From contig NC_019676.1 of the NCBI RefSeq assembly GCF_000316625.1, positions 3,800,501 through 3,864,500 on the forward strand: a stretch of 64,000 bases of DNA, read 5' to 3'. Each line of letters starts with the position of its first letter. Position 1 is the first letter of the stretch. Positions 1 through 8,548 of this stretch are shown here, piece after piece. The position numbers were made by a program, and so were the translations under genes. The DNA is from Nostoc sp. PCC 7107. GTDB lineage: Bacteria; Cyanobacteriota; Cyanobacteriia; Cyanobacteriales; Nostocaceae. A model generated the notes under the pieces. It worked only from the letters and a program-made list of their open reading frames with translations. It searched no databases and had not been told where the DNA came from.

Positions 1-708
1 TTTGCTGAATTTGGGGTTGAAACTTCTGCACATCCGCAGAGGTTATATCTTCGGGACGTTTACCCGAAACGCTGACGTATTGCGCTACCAATGTTTGCAA
101 CCCAGAATTAGAACGCGTCGGCGCAGAATGTACATAATGAACTGTTAACGGTGGTGACGCTGGGTCAATATCACGGTGAGTTTTTGCTGTCACCAACACC
201 TTATAAGGGTCAGCAACTTTTCGCAATCCAGCCGCGACATCAGCTTGCGCCATAAATACCATTGGCGTGTTAGCGATGAGTGGAGATTCTGTAATGTCTG
301 GAATGTAATTTTTCCCCGGCGAAATTTGGTTCATCCGGTAAATTAACTGACTTTGATATATATCTCCATCCAGAGAAATAATTGTGGGAAAATCTGCTGC
401 ATCAGCTTTTACTGTTCCTTTTTGCAATTGATCTGCTAAAGCCACTACCTCAGTTACAACATCGCCACTACCCAGTGCTTCGCATTTCACCTGAAAAGCT
501 GCACCACTATCTAGCTTTGGTTGTGTAGCATTAAAGTTTTTTGCCGCTTGGTTACAGAAGTCTCCCAACGCGCTACCAACCAATAGTTTGACTTTTAACC
601 CTGTAAAATTATCGTCAGAAGTCGAGTTAGTGTTACACCCCGTCATGAACACTACAGCAGAGATTATTACAAGCTGCGTCAGAAACCGAGACCTTTGAAA
701 AATCATGC
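1..708 (-). CDS. substrate-binding lipoprotein, 3' end outside window
   Basis: Reading the minus strand from an ATG at 708 gives 236 open codons that run off the left edge, so the C-terminus is missing. The N-terminus is a lipoprotein signal: a charged start, a hydrophobic stretch and the lipobox VFMTGC. What follows resembles a periplasmic substrate-binding domain of the kind that cyanobacteria often fuse to a C-terminal VWA domain; the VWA part, if present, lies outside. GGAG stands 8 bases before the ATG and supports the start. Likely anchored at the outer face of the inner membrane; ligand unknown. Confidence 0.7.
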
Positions 709-998
709 ACTTCTCCGAGAACGATTAGTGATTTAATAATCTCTGCAATAAGTTATATTCCGATTCTATTGTGTGATATAAAAGTTAATTTTCAGTTAAC
801 TTTATTGAGTGCAAAAAACAAACATTATATCTGTATAATAATCAAGCCTCATCTAGTTATACTGCTCCTATCCCTGTCTCTACGCTGAGAAATTAAAAAT
901 TTTGTAAAAAACAGCTACAAGTCGATAGGGAAACCGATGTTTTATGGGATGATGGCAAAGTAGACTACATCTGCCTCTTTATCTACAGGGAATCTCTC

Positions 999-1637
999 AT
1001 GACTCTCCATCTTGGTGATACAGTACCCAACTTTACACAAGCCTCTACACATGGCGACATAAATTTTTACGAATGGGCAGGTGACAGCTGGGTAGTGCTG
1101 TTTTCTCACCCTGCTGACTTTACACCTGTTTGCACTACTGAACTCGGTACAGTTGCCAAACTAAAACCCGAATTTGACAAGCGCAATGTGAAAGCGATCG
1201 CCCTCAGCGTTGATGATGTAGAATCTCATAACGGCTGGGTAGGCGACATCGAAGAAACCCAAAGCACCACACTCAACTATCCAATTTTGGCCGACGCAGA
1301 TCGTAAAGTTTCTGACCTTTACGACATGATTCACCCCAACGCTAACGCTGCTGTCACAGTGCGTTCTGTCTTCATCATTGACCCCAACAAAAAACTGCGT
1401 CTTTCTTTCACCTATCCCCCCAGCACCGGACGCAACTTTGACGAAATTTTGCGCGTGATTGATTCACTACAACTAACTGATAACTACAGCGTGGCTACCC
1501 CAGCCGACTGGAAAGATGGCGATAAAGTTGTCATCGTCCCTTCCCTCAAAGACCCCGAAGTCTTAAAAGAAAAATTCCCCAAAGGTTACGAAGTCGTCAA
1601 ACCCTATCTGCGGTTAACTCCTCAACCTAACAAGTAA
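999..1637 (+). CDS. 1-Cys peroxiredoxin (Prx6 type)
   Basis: A 212-residue thiol peroxidase that reduces hydrogen peroxide and alkyl hydroperoxides. The active-site motif PVCTTELG places the peroxidatic cysteine at Cys45, with Thr42 and Pro38 of the PxxxT/SxxC motif in front. No other cysteine occurs in the protein, so it is the 1-Cys type and needs an external reductant. Length and the long C-terminal dimer arm fit the Prx6 family. AGGGA lies upstream of the ATG. Transcribed alone; divergent from the lipoprotein gene across about 290 bases in which I see no other gene. Confidence 0.93.
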   Translation: MTLHLGDTVPNFTQASTHGDINFYEWAGDSWVVLFSHPADFTPVCTTELGTVAKLKPEFDKRNVKAIALSVDDVESHNGWVGDIEETQSTTLNYPILADADRKVSDLYDMIHPNANAAVTVRSVFIIDPNKKLRLSFTYPPSTGRNFDEILRVIDSLQLTDNYSVATPADWKDGDKVVIVPSLKDPEVLKEKFPKGYEVVKPYLRLTPQPNK

Positions 1638-1664
1638 ATCTGAAAATTGGTTTCATTTATCAGG

Positions 1665-1708
1665 CGCAAGGACGCAAAGTTTTATCTTGGCGACTTTGCG
1701 CCTTTGCG
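1665..1708. repeat. imperfect inverted repeat of the GCGCAAAG type
   Basis: Two 16-base arms (1665-1680 and 1693-1708) match in 14 of 16 positions and can fold into a hairpin with a 12-base loop. This kind of GCGCAAAGGCGCAAAG palindrome is widespread in cyanobacterial intergenic DNA. It lies in the open frame upstream of the Uma2 start, which is why I reject the longer version of that gene. Confidence 0.6.
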
Positions 1709-1742
1709 TGAGAATAAAGATAAAGCCAGTTACCTAAGCATT

Positions 1743-2327
1743 ATGCTGTCATCTCCCTTGCTAATACAAATACCCCCATCAATGCAAATGACAGATGAAC
1801 AATTCTTTGATTTCTGTCAAGTAAATCGAGATTTACGCATTGAGTGTAATCAATTTGGAGAAATTTCAATTATGCCGCCTACGGGTTCAGAAACAGGAAA
1901 TCGTAACTTTAATGTAGCTTTACAGCTAGGAGTTTGGTCAGAAAAAGATGGTACAGGTATTTGTTTTGACTCCAGTACAGGTTTTACACTATCCACGGGT
2001 GCAAAACGCTCTCCTGATGCTTCTTGGATGAAACTAGAACGGTGGAATACTTTATCATCAGAACAACAACAGGTATTCGCACCGATTTGTCCTGATTTTG
2101 TCATTGAATTGCGATCGCTTAGCGATAATCTCCAACCCCTCAAAGATAAAATGGCAGAATATATGCAAGAGCCAGGGGTACAGTTAGGTTGGTTGATTGA
2201 CCGCAAACATCACCGAGTTTATATTTATCGTCCTAGTCAATCAGAAGAATGTTTAGAAAATCCTGATACAGTTAGCGGTGAACCTGTATTACCCGGATTT
2301 GTCCTAAATATGTCTAAAATTTGGTAG
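1743..2327 (+). CDS. Uma2 family putative endonuclease
   Basis: A 194-residue PD-(D/E)XK-fold protein of the Uma2 (DUF820) family, greatly expanded in cyanobacteria. Family marks: SPDASWM in the middle, PDFVIELRSLSD carrying the acidic residue of the active site, and a C-terminal GWLIDRKHHRVYIYRP strand. Function of the family is not settled; a restriction-like nuclease role is assumed from the fold. The frame is open upstream to 1647, but that part is a palindromic repeat, so I place the start at the ATG at 1743. Probably a stand-alone gene. Confidence 0.85.
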   Translation: MLSSPLLIQIPPSMQMTDEQFFDFCQVNRDLRIECNQFGEISIMPPTGSETGNRNFNVALQLGVWSEKDGTGICFDSSTGFTLSTGAKRSPDASWMKLERWNTLSSEQQQVFAPICPDFVIELRSLSDNLQPLKDKMAEYMQEPGVQLGWLIDRKHHRVYIYRPSQSEECLENPDTVSGEPVLPGFVLNMSKIW

Positions 2328-2335
2328 CTATATTA

Positions 2336-3814
2336 TTATCCTAATCGGTTAATAATTGTTGTGAGATTACAAGCAATATAACCAATTGCTAAAGGGGATT
2401 TATCATTTAAAAGTAATAGAATTTGCTGGAGATTTTGTACGAGATTTGCCCCATAAATCTGCAAGAGTTTTTCTTGTAGTTGATGCAAAATGCGATCGCC
2501 TACAATATCATCACTACCCGGACGTAATAACCAATGGGTTCGCAAAATTTTAAAATTACAAATATCACCACTTTGCACAACTTGAATAATCTCTTGAGTC
2601 GTACGTTCTACTAATTCATCAGTAACAATTTTCATCACCAGTGGTTGTAAGGTAAAAGCAGGTTCACCACTACAAATCCATTTTTCTAAAAGCGATCGCT
2701 TTTCTAAACTGACAATAGCATCTAAAATTGTAGCTGGATCAAGAGAAATGAGTAAATGAGTCTGCAATCGGCTAAAAGAGATTGGTTGTTGCCAAATCGC
2801 TAACCAATAGAGAATATGTTGTTCTAAATCGCTCAGTTGCTCAAACTGTTTTTTGAGAATAGCACGTAAGCGATCGCCAATTACTATGGTATTTTGACTC
2901 AGAAAAGCCGCAATATTCCCACCAAACACCGACTGAATCAATGGCGTAACTAGTTTGAGTGCCAAAGGATTGCCGCGATAAAGTTGAATCAGGGGTGATA
3001 GTCCGAGTTCCTTACCTGTGAATCCTCTGGCTTGCAATAGTTCCACAGCCCCAGCTTTTGGTAATCCTGTTAACGTGAGGCTGCGAACAGTTTTTGTATT
3101 TGACTCAATGATGTTTGGTTGTTCTCGACTGGTAAGAATAATGCAACTTTGATGATGAGCGCGGCTTAATTGCTGGATAAATTGATGATAGTGCTTCTCT
3201 GACTCATCCAATCCATCCAGAATCAACAAACACCGACGCTGTTGTAGGTGGTGAAGAAGTTTTGCTGTGTTTTGGGGAATATCATCAACAGCAGCTTCCT
3301 CAAAAATGTTGAGAAGTCCATCTAGCAGGGAAACTAAGGATGGTGTAGAGTGACGGGTTTTCCAGATTAAACCATCAAATTTTAACTGAAGGCGGTCAGC
3401 TAAAGCCAGAGCCAGAGCAGTTTTACCAATGCCAGCAATCCCTGTGATGATGATTAGTTTACAGCGATCGCCTACAATCCATTTTTCTAACTGAGTTAAT
3501 TCTTGATTACGTCCATAAAAACTTTCAACATCAGGTGCTTCATCCCAGTCGAGGTATTGAGTAGAGGTTTCCTCGAAGTCTGCGTTAGGGATTTCTGCAA
3601 TACTTTGCCAATCGTTAATGCCAACAGCCTGACAGATAGCGATGAAAATTTCTTGCTGAATGCGATCGCCTTGCCAAAATCGCCGTAAAGTAGCTCTAGA
3701 AGTGTGAGCATCTTGCCACCAACGCGCGGTACTAGTTTTCGTCCAGCCAAGACGTTTTCGCGCCTTGTCTACAATTGTCAGTCCAGTCGTTGATGCTTTG
3801 AGCGAGTTTGACAT
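2336..3814 (-). CDS. NB-ARC/STAND-type NTPase with N-terminal effector-like segment
   Basis: 492 residues. The first ~70 residues are a helical segment (LTIVDKARKRLGWTKTSTA...) typical of small cyanobacterial NB-ARC proteins. An NB-ARC ATPase follows: P-loop GIAGIGKTA, Walker B CLLILDGLDE, sensor LTSRE, GLPKAGAVELL and GNPLALKL. The C-terminal half is a winged-helix-like region (QFEQLSDLEQHILYWLAI) without recognisable WD40 or TPR repeats. STAND proteins act as ligand-triggered switches, often in defence or signalling. It converges on the Uma2 gene 8 bases away and is divergent from the UPF0175/DUF3368 pair. Confidence 0.85.
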   Translation of the reverse strand: MSNSLKASTTGLTIVDKARKRLGWTKTSTARWWQDAHTSRATLRRFWQGDRIQQEIFIAICQAVGINDWQSIAEIPNADFEETSTQYLDWDEAPDVESFYGRNQELTQLEKWIVGDRCKLIIITGIAGIGKTALALALADRLQLKFDGLIWKTRHSTPSLVSLLDGLLNIFEEAAVDDIPQNTAKLLHHLQQRRCLLILDGLDESEKHYHQFIQQLSRAHHQSCIILTSREQPNIIESNTKTVRSLTLTGLPKAGAVELLQARGFTGKELGLSPLIQLYRGNPLALKLVTPLIQSVFGGNIAAFLSQNTIVIGDRLRAILKKQFEQLSDLEQHILYWLAIWQQPISFSRLQTHLLISLDPATILDAIVSLEKRSLLEKWICSGEPAFTLQPLVMKIVTDELVERTTQEIIQVVQSGDICNFKILRTHWLLRPGSDDIVGDRILHQLQEKLLQIYGANLVQNLQQILLLLNDKSPLAIGYIACNLTTIINRLG

Positions 3815-3911
3815 ATATTCAGTTAACTGAGCAGATCGTCTCTATTTTGGCTTAACAGAAATTTCTACTCATACAAATCAATAAAATAGTTATGTAGAGA
3901 TAAATCCAGCC

Positions 3912-4157
3912 ATGAGCATTGTTATTCCTGATGAAATTTTAGCCGCAACTCGTATGACTGATGCTGAACTGAAACAAGAAATTGCAGTTATGCTGTTTCA
4001 GAAAGATAAACTCACCCTTGCTCAAGCCAGTCGTTTGGCAGGGATGAACCGGATTGCATTTCAGCATTTGCTTGCCAGCCGTCAAATTCCGGTTCACTAT
4101 GGGGTGGATGATTTTGAACAAGACATCAAAAACTTGCAGGATATGGGCAGGTTATGA
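3912..4157 (+). CDS. UPF0175 family antitoxin-like protein
   Basis: 81 residues, matching the UPF0175 family: a conserved core of two helices (LKQEIAVMLFQKDKLTLAQASRLAGMN) followed by an HTH-like AFQHLLASRQIPVHY. It overlaps the following DUF3368 gene by 4 bases (ATGA at 4154), the usual arrangement of a two-gene toxin-antitoxin unit. By family knowledge this would be the DNA-binding antitoxin and the operon would be autorepressed; that is inference. Confidence 0.85.
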   Translation: MSIVIPDEILAATRMTDAELKQEIAVMLFQKDKLTLAQASRLAGMNRIAFQHLLASRQIPVHYGVDDFEQDIKNLQDMGRL

Positions 4158-4642
4158 TTATTGTCAGCGATACCTCACCGATCAACAATCTTGCAGCTAT
4201 CAATCACCTGAATCTACTGCAACAACTATATGATACTGTGATTATTCCGGAAGCAGTTTACCAAGAACTAACTGATCCCGAATTTCCCGTAGCAGGTGCA
4301 ACTGAAGTAAAAACTTTTGACTGGATTCAAACTCGTCAAGTAAGCGATCACAATGTTGTAGAAGCATTGGCAAATGACTTAGATAAGGGTGAAGCTGAAG
4401 CAATCGCTTTGGCACTAGAAATCAAAGCGGATCAACTTTTGATTGATGAGCGTCGTGGTCGTTTGATTGCTGATAGACTGCAACTTCGATATGTAGGGAT
4501 TTTAGGCATTTTAGTTGAAGCGAAAAGTCGAGGACTGATTTCGACAGTCAAACCCTTAATGGATGCTTTGCGTAATCAAGCAGGGTTTTGGATTGATGCA
4601 GCTTTATACAATCGAGTTTTACAGCTTGTTGGTGAGGATTAA
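4154..4642 (+). CDS. DUF3368 PIN-like toxin
   Basis: 162 residues with a PIN-domain layout: N-terminal IIVSDTSPINNL (first acidic residue Asp6), a middle LDKGEAEAIALALEIKADQLLIDERRGRLIA (acidic residues of the active site) and YVGILGILVEAK. DUF3368 proteins are PIN-like nucleases paired with UPF0175, and would cleave RNA when free. The start ATG overlaps the stop of the upstream gene, so translation is probably coupled. All expected acidic positions are present, so it could be active. Confidence 0.85.
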   Translation: MIIVSDTSPINNLAAINHLNLLQQLYDTVIIPEAVYQELTDPEFPVAGATEVKTFDWIQTRQVSDHNVVEALANDLDKGEAEAIALALEIKADQLLIDERRGRLIADRLQLRYVGILGILVEAKSRGLISTVKPLMDALRNQAGFWIDAALYNRVLQLVGED

Positions 4643-4702
4643 TAGCCTGCTTTCCAACACCAATATTATGAGTATTGCTTACCAATTATAAATTTTATTC
4701 AG

Positions 4703-5848
4703 CTATTCCCTATCAAGAATGATGTCATATGCAGAGCTACCATAAAACTCCTCCACTTCATATGCTGTACAAATTCCATTAATAATGGTAACTATAATTT
4801 TCTCAATATTAACCATGTCTTCTATCGGGTTTCTCTTGAGGGAAGTTACGGTATTAACAGTATGTGAAAGAGGATTACGAACGTTATCCCACAAATCTTT
4901 TATTATTTTTTGCGCTTCATTTTTGTTCTTCCATCCCATTTCTTTATATCTTTTGTTGATTAAGCGATATTGTCTTGCCTGTAAGCCAGGAGGACTTAAA
5001 ACACTGGAATTATAGCTTTTATAAATTTCCCATCCATGTGAAGCAATTTTTGCTATTCTCTCCCTCAGTTCATTTCCCCTTAAACGTTCTGTTTCTTCTT
5101 TTTTTGCTAATGACTCTGCTATTACAGCCAAATGTCGAAATCTTGCTTCCCAATTGGGAATATCTCGACTTTCTCGAAATGCACGTAAGGCATTAAATAT
5201 ACGATTGATTAAGCTTGTGTTTACATCATTAAATGCAGAACAGCAAAGATTTCTGAATGTAATGTCAGCATATATGGTACCAAAATCAGAAAGCAGTACA
5301 TCAAAAGGTTGTTGAACTAATTGATAACGTGATATCCTTCGAGCAATAAATTTGGGGAAAATATCATTTTGACCTACCCAAAAACATTGAATACCATTGC
5401 CAACTGATCCAAAACTGCCAATCGTGAAATCTTCTCCAGGCTTAAATAAGCATAATCTCCAAACATCTAGAAGCTGTTCACCTTTATTCAGAATGTATTG
5501 AAATAGAGAGTTGTTAGTAGCCTCATCATTTAGGTAGAGATAATCTTCTCTATCTAAATTTATTTCAAATGCAATACAAGTAAAATTTATTAACTTGCGA
5601 TCCGGTATTTTTTCTAAGTGACGTAAAGTTTGATTATCAATCTTCCCCTCATGACTAAGTTCTGTATACTGTTTGAATGTCAAACTTCTTAAGTATTCAT
5701 AAGGTTGGCGAAATTCTGAGCAACCGTCTGGATTAGGAACATAGTTAGGTGGACAACCATAAACTTCCGCAGAGTACATCCTGTAATCAAAGTCTAAGTG
5801 AAGCCCATCAATCGGAGCAATGACATAGTAAGTAGATGTATTCAGCAT
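4703..5848 (-). CDS. HEPN-like protein, possible abortive-infection RNase
   Basis: About 381 residues from the ATG at 5848; a GTG at 5941 would add 31 residues. I do not recognise the N-terminal ~250 residues, which are soluble and mixed alpha/beta. The C-terminal part is helical and has WDNVRNPLSHTV, an R-x4-H motif as in HEPN ribonucleases (Arg324 and His329 counted from the ATG at 5848). The two-part layout resembles ApeA-like and other single-gene HEPN defence proteins. It sits between a toxin-antitoxin pair and a VIT-VWA gene. The family call rests on the motif and the layout only. Confidence 0.5.
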   Translation of the reverse strand: MLNTSTYYVIAPIDGLHLDFDYRMYSAEVYGCPPNYVPNPDGCSEFRQPYEYLRSLTFKQYTELSHEGKIDNQTLRHLEKIPDRKLINFTCIAFEINLDREDYLYLNDEATNNSLFQYILNKGEQLLDVWRLCLFKPGEDFTIGSFGSVGNGIQCFWVGQNDIFPKFIARRISRYQLVQQPFDVLLSDFGTIYADITFRNLCCSAFNDVNTSLINRIFNALRAFRESRDIPNWEARFRHLAVIAESLAKKEETERLRGNELRERIAKIASHGWEIYKSYNSSVLSPPGLQARQYRLINKRYKEMGWKNKNEAQKIIKDLWDNVRNPLSHTVNTVTSLKRNPIEDMVNIEKIIVTIINGICTAYEVEEFYGSSAYDIILDRE

Positions 5849-6034
5849 GATTAAGTGAGTAATCGTTGATTCACGACTTTTCTCTAAGTTAAAAATTACA
5901 GTATATCTTTTGGTAAAAAGCAGTATTTGGAACTCAGTCACTTACTGAGCATCGACTGAACACAAAACTGAGCATATCTGCCGAGTAAACGCGCCTACGC
6001 TAGAGACATAACAAAACAGCGTGAGGTAACAGAT

Positions 6035-8500
6035 ATGACTCAAACTATAGAACGCCAGGCTGGTGGTTTATACGTTCAAAATGCTGAACAACAGCAAATT
6101 GCTTTTCCCCTGAAGCACACGGAAGTGCAAGCCAAAATTGCCGGGAATATCTCACGGGTGGAAGTTACCCAAAGCTTTGAAAATCCTTTCACAACTACCT
6201 TAGAAGCTGTCTATATTTTCCCGTTACCGGATGAGGCGGCTGTTGATGATATGCTGATTCGGATTGGTGACAAGATTATCAAAAGTAGTATCAAAAAACG
6301 CCAAGAAGCACAGCAAATCTACGAGCAAGCGAAGCAGCAAGGACGCACAGCCGGACTGTTGGAACAAGAACGGGACAATATTTTTACTCAATCTCTCGCC
6401 AACATTCAACCAGGTGAGCAAATAGATGTGATTATTCGCTACTCTGAAAGTTTGAAATTTACTGCGGGTAATTATGAGTTTGTTTTCCCGATGGTGGTTG
6501 CTCCGCGTTACGTTCCAGGGATACCAATTGAGGGAAATACAGGCGGTGTAGGTTCGGCTACTGCACCGATGATGCAAAATCAAGATACAGATATAGTTCC
6601 CGATGGTTCACAGTTGAATGCACCTATCTTACCATCGGGTATGCGATCGCCCCATGATATTAATGTCACCATAGAAATTGATGCGGGAGTTGAAATTCAG
6701 GATGTCCAGTCTCCTTCTCACCAACTCCAGATAGCATATCAAGGGAAGCGGGTATTAGTGAAATTGGCGGGTGGGGACAAGATTCCTAACAAAGATTTGA
6801 TTTTACGCTATCAAGTAGCTGGCGACTCTACCCAAGCTACCGTACTCACTCAAGCTGATGAACGAGGGGGACACTTTGCACTATATCTAATTCCTGCGCT
6901 CCAATATCGTCAGGATCAGGTTGTTCCTAAAGATGTGGTGTTTCTCATTGATACTTCTGGTTCACAAATGGGTGCGCCATTGATGCAATGTCAGGAATTA
7001 ATGCGCCGCTTTATTAATGGACTTAATCTTGATGACACTTTTAGTATTATTGATTTCTCTGATACAACTCGCCAACTATCGCCTGTTCCCCTCGCCAATA
7101 ATTCCCAAAATCGCACTAGAGCCATCAATTATATTAATCAATTGAGTGCTAATGGCGGCACGGAGATGTTACGCGGGATTCGGGCTGTCTTAAATTTCCC
7201 CGTCACAGATCCCGGACGTTTGCGGAGTATTGTACTGCTGACTGATGGTTATATCGGCAATGAAAACCAAATCCTTTCCGAAGTGCAACAACATCTCCAG
7301 CCTGGAAACCGCCTTTATAGCTTTGGCGCGGGTAGTTCTGTGAATCGTTTTTTACTCAACCGCATTGCAGAATTAGGACGGGGTGTGTCTCGCATCATTC
7401 GCCATGATGAACCAACAGATGAGGTAGTCGATAAATTCTACCGTCAAATTAACAATCCTGTTCTCGCTAACATTAATTTGCAATGGGAAGGTGATGGTGA
7501 TTCCCCAATTATTTATCCTTGCACTCCACCAGATTTGTTTGCCGAACAGCCGTTAGTTTTATTTGGTAAAAAGCCAGATGGACGTGGGGGAAAACTGCAC
7601 ATTACGGGAATTGTTGCGGGTGGTACACGTTATCAGCATACCTTTAACATGAACTTTGAGGAAACTGGTAATTCAGGAATCGCTCAACTTTGGGGACGTT
7701 CTCGCATCAAGGAATTAATGAATCTTATGGTGAGTGGTGACACTAAGTTGGGTGTGGAAGCGGTGACAGATACGGCTTTGACTTATCAACTGTTGTCGCA
7801 GTACACAGCGTTTGTGGCGGTAAGTGATGATGTGCGAGTTAATCCGCTTCAAGAGACGGTTTCAGTGCAAGTACCTGTAGAAATGGCTGAAGGTATAAGT
7901 TATCAAGGTATTTTCGGGAGTGCTGTTAGTGCTGTGGCTCCTTCCATCATGGCAAATATGGTGTCTCCTGCGCCTGTTGTCCAACGTAAACGAAGCCTAC
8001 AATCTCCAGGCGCACCAGAAGCGGAGAGTTTGATGTTTGAAGCACCTCCAGTAATGGCACCAGGTGAAGAACTGGAAATCAAATTATCATACAGTTCTTT
8101 GGATGGCATTCTTGAAGAAGCACCACCGCCAAAAATGTCACGCTATGAAGAACAGTATCGTGCTTTCGATGAAAGTCTTGAGGATGAAGAACCCTTTTTA
8201 GCGGAAATTGCTCCTGTCGAGTATCTAGAGGTTGTGAGTGTGACAGGATTGGATCAGGAGATGATTGCACTGCTAAGTCAGTATTTAGAATCTATCCCAT
8301 TACATAAAGGTTTCAGTGGCGATTTAGTGTTTGAGTTGCAGATAAGTAAAGGACGAGTCAGACAGGTGTTATTCGATGAGCAAGTTTCTACTTGTAAGGA
8401 ACAATCTGTAATTGATCTTATCAGGCGATCGCTTGTTTCTTGGCGCATTCCTCAAATGCTCACAACTACAGTGTCTCTAACACTGCGATCTCAAGCATAA
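6035..8500 (+). CDS. VIT and VWA domain protein
   Basis: 821 residues. An N-terminal vault/inter-alpha-trypsin (VIT) domain covers roughly residues 10-140 (VEVTQSFENPFTTTLEAVYIFPLPDEAAV). A von Willebrand A domain at roughly 300-480 has the metal-site motif DTSGS and the later TDG. The C-terminus ends in a short beta-rich domain after a proline-rich, acidic linker. No signal peptide is visible, so it is probably cytoplasmic or a scaffold; ligand unknown. GAGG lies well placed upstream of the ATG. It converges on the dynamin-J gene with a terminator between. Confidence 0.88.
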   Translation: MTQTIERQAGGLYVQNAEQQQIAFPLKHTEVQAKIAGNISRVEVTQSFENPFTTTLEAVYIFPLPDEAAVDDMLIRIGDKIIKSSIKKRQEAQQIYEQAKQQGRTAGLLEQERDNIFTQSLANIQPGEQIDVIIRYSESLKFTAGNYEFVFPMVVAPRYVPGIPIEGNTGGVGSATAPMMQNQDTDIVPDGSQLNAPILPSGMRSPHDINVTIEIDAGVEIQDVQSPSHQLQIAYQGKRVLVKLAGGDKIPNKDLILRYQVAGDSTQATVLTQADERGGHFALYLIPALQYRQDQVVPKDVVFLIDTSGSQMGAPLMQCQELMRRFINGLNLDDTFSIIDFSDTTRQLSPVPLANNSQNRTRAINYINQLSANGGTEMLRGIRAVLNFPVTDPGRLRSIVLLTDGYIGNENQILSEVQQHLQPGNRLYSFGAGSSVNRFLLNRIAELGRGVSRIIRHDEPTDEVVDKFYRQINNPVLANINLQWEGDGDSPIIYPCTPPDLFAEQPLVLFGKKPDGRGGKLHITGIVAGGTRYQHTFNMNFEETGNSGIAQLWGRSRIKELMNLMVSGDTKLGVEAVTDTALTYQLLSQYTAFVAVSDDVRVNPLQETVSVQVPVEMAEGISYQGIFGSAVSAVAPSIMANMVSPAPVVQRKRSLQSPGAPEAESLMFEAPPVMAPGEELEIKLSYSSLDGILEEAPPPKMSRYEEQYRAFDESLEDEEPFLAEIAPVEYLEVVSVTGLDQEMIALLSQYLESIPLHKGFSGDLVFELQISKGRVRQVLFDEQVSTCKEQSVIDLIRRSLVSWRIPQMLTTTVSLTLRSQA

Positions 8501-8511
8501 TCCAAAATTAT

Positions 8512-8534
8512 ACCGGGGTTATCCCGGTTTTTTT
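8512..8534 (+). terminator. Rho-independent terminator after the VIT-VWA gene
   Basis: Stem ACCGGG/CCCGGT with a 5-base loop, followed directly by a run of T. It begins 11 bases after the stop of the VIT-VWA gene and lies between two convergent genes. Confidence 0.85.
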
Positions 8535-8548
8535 CTTCCCTTACACCC

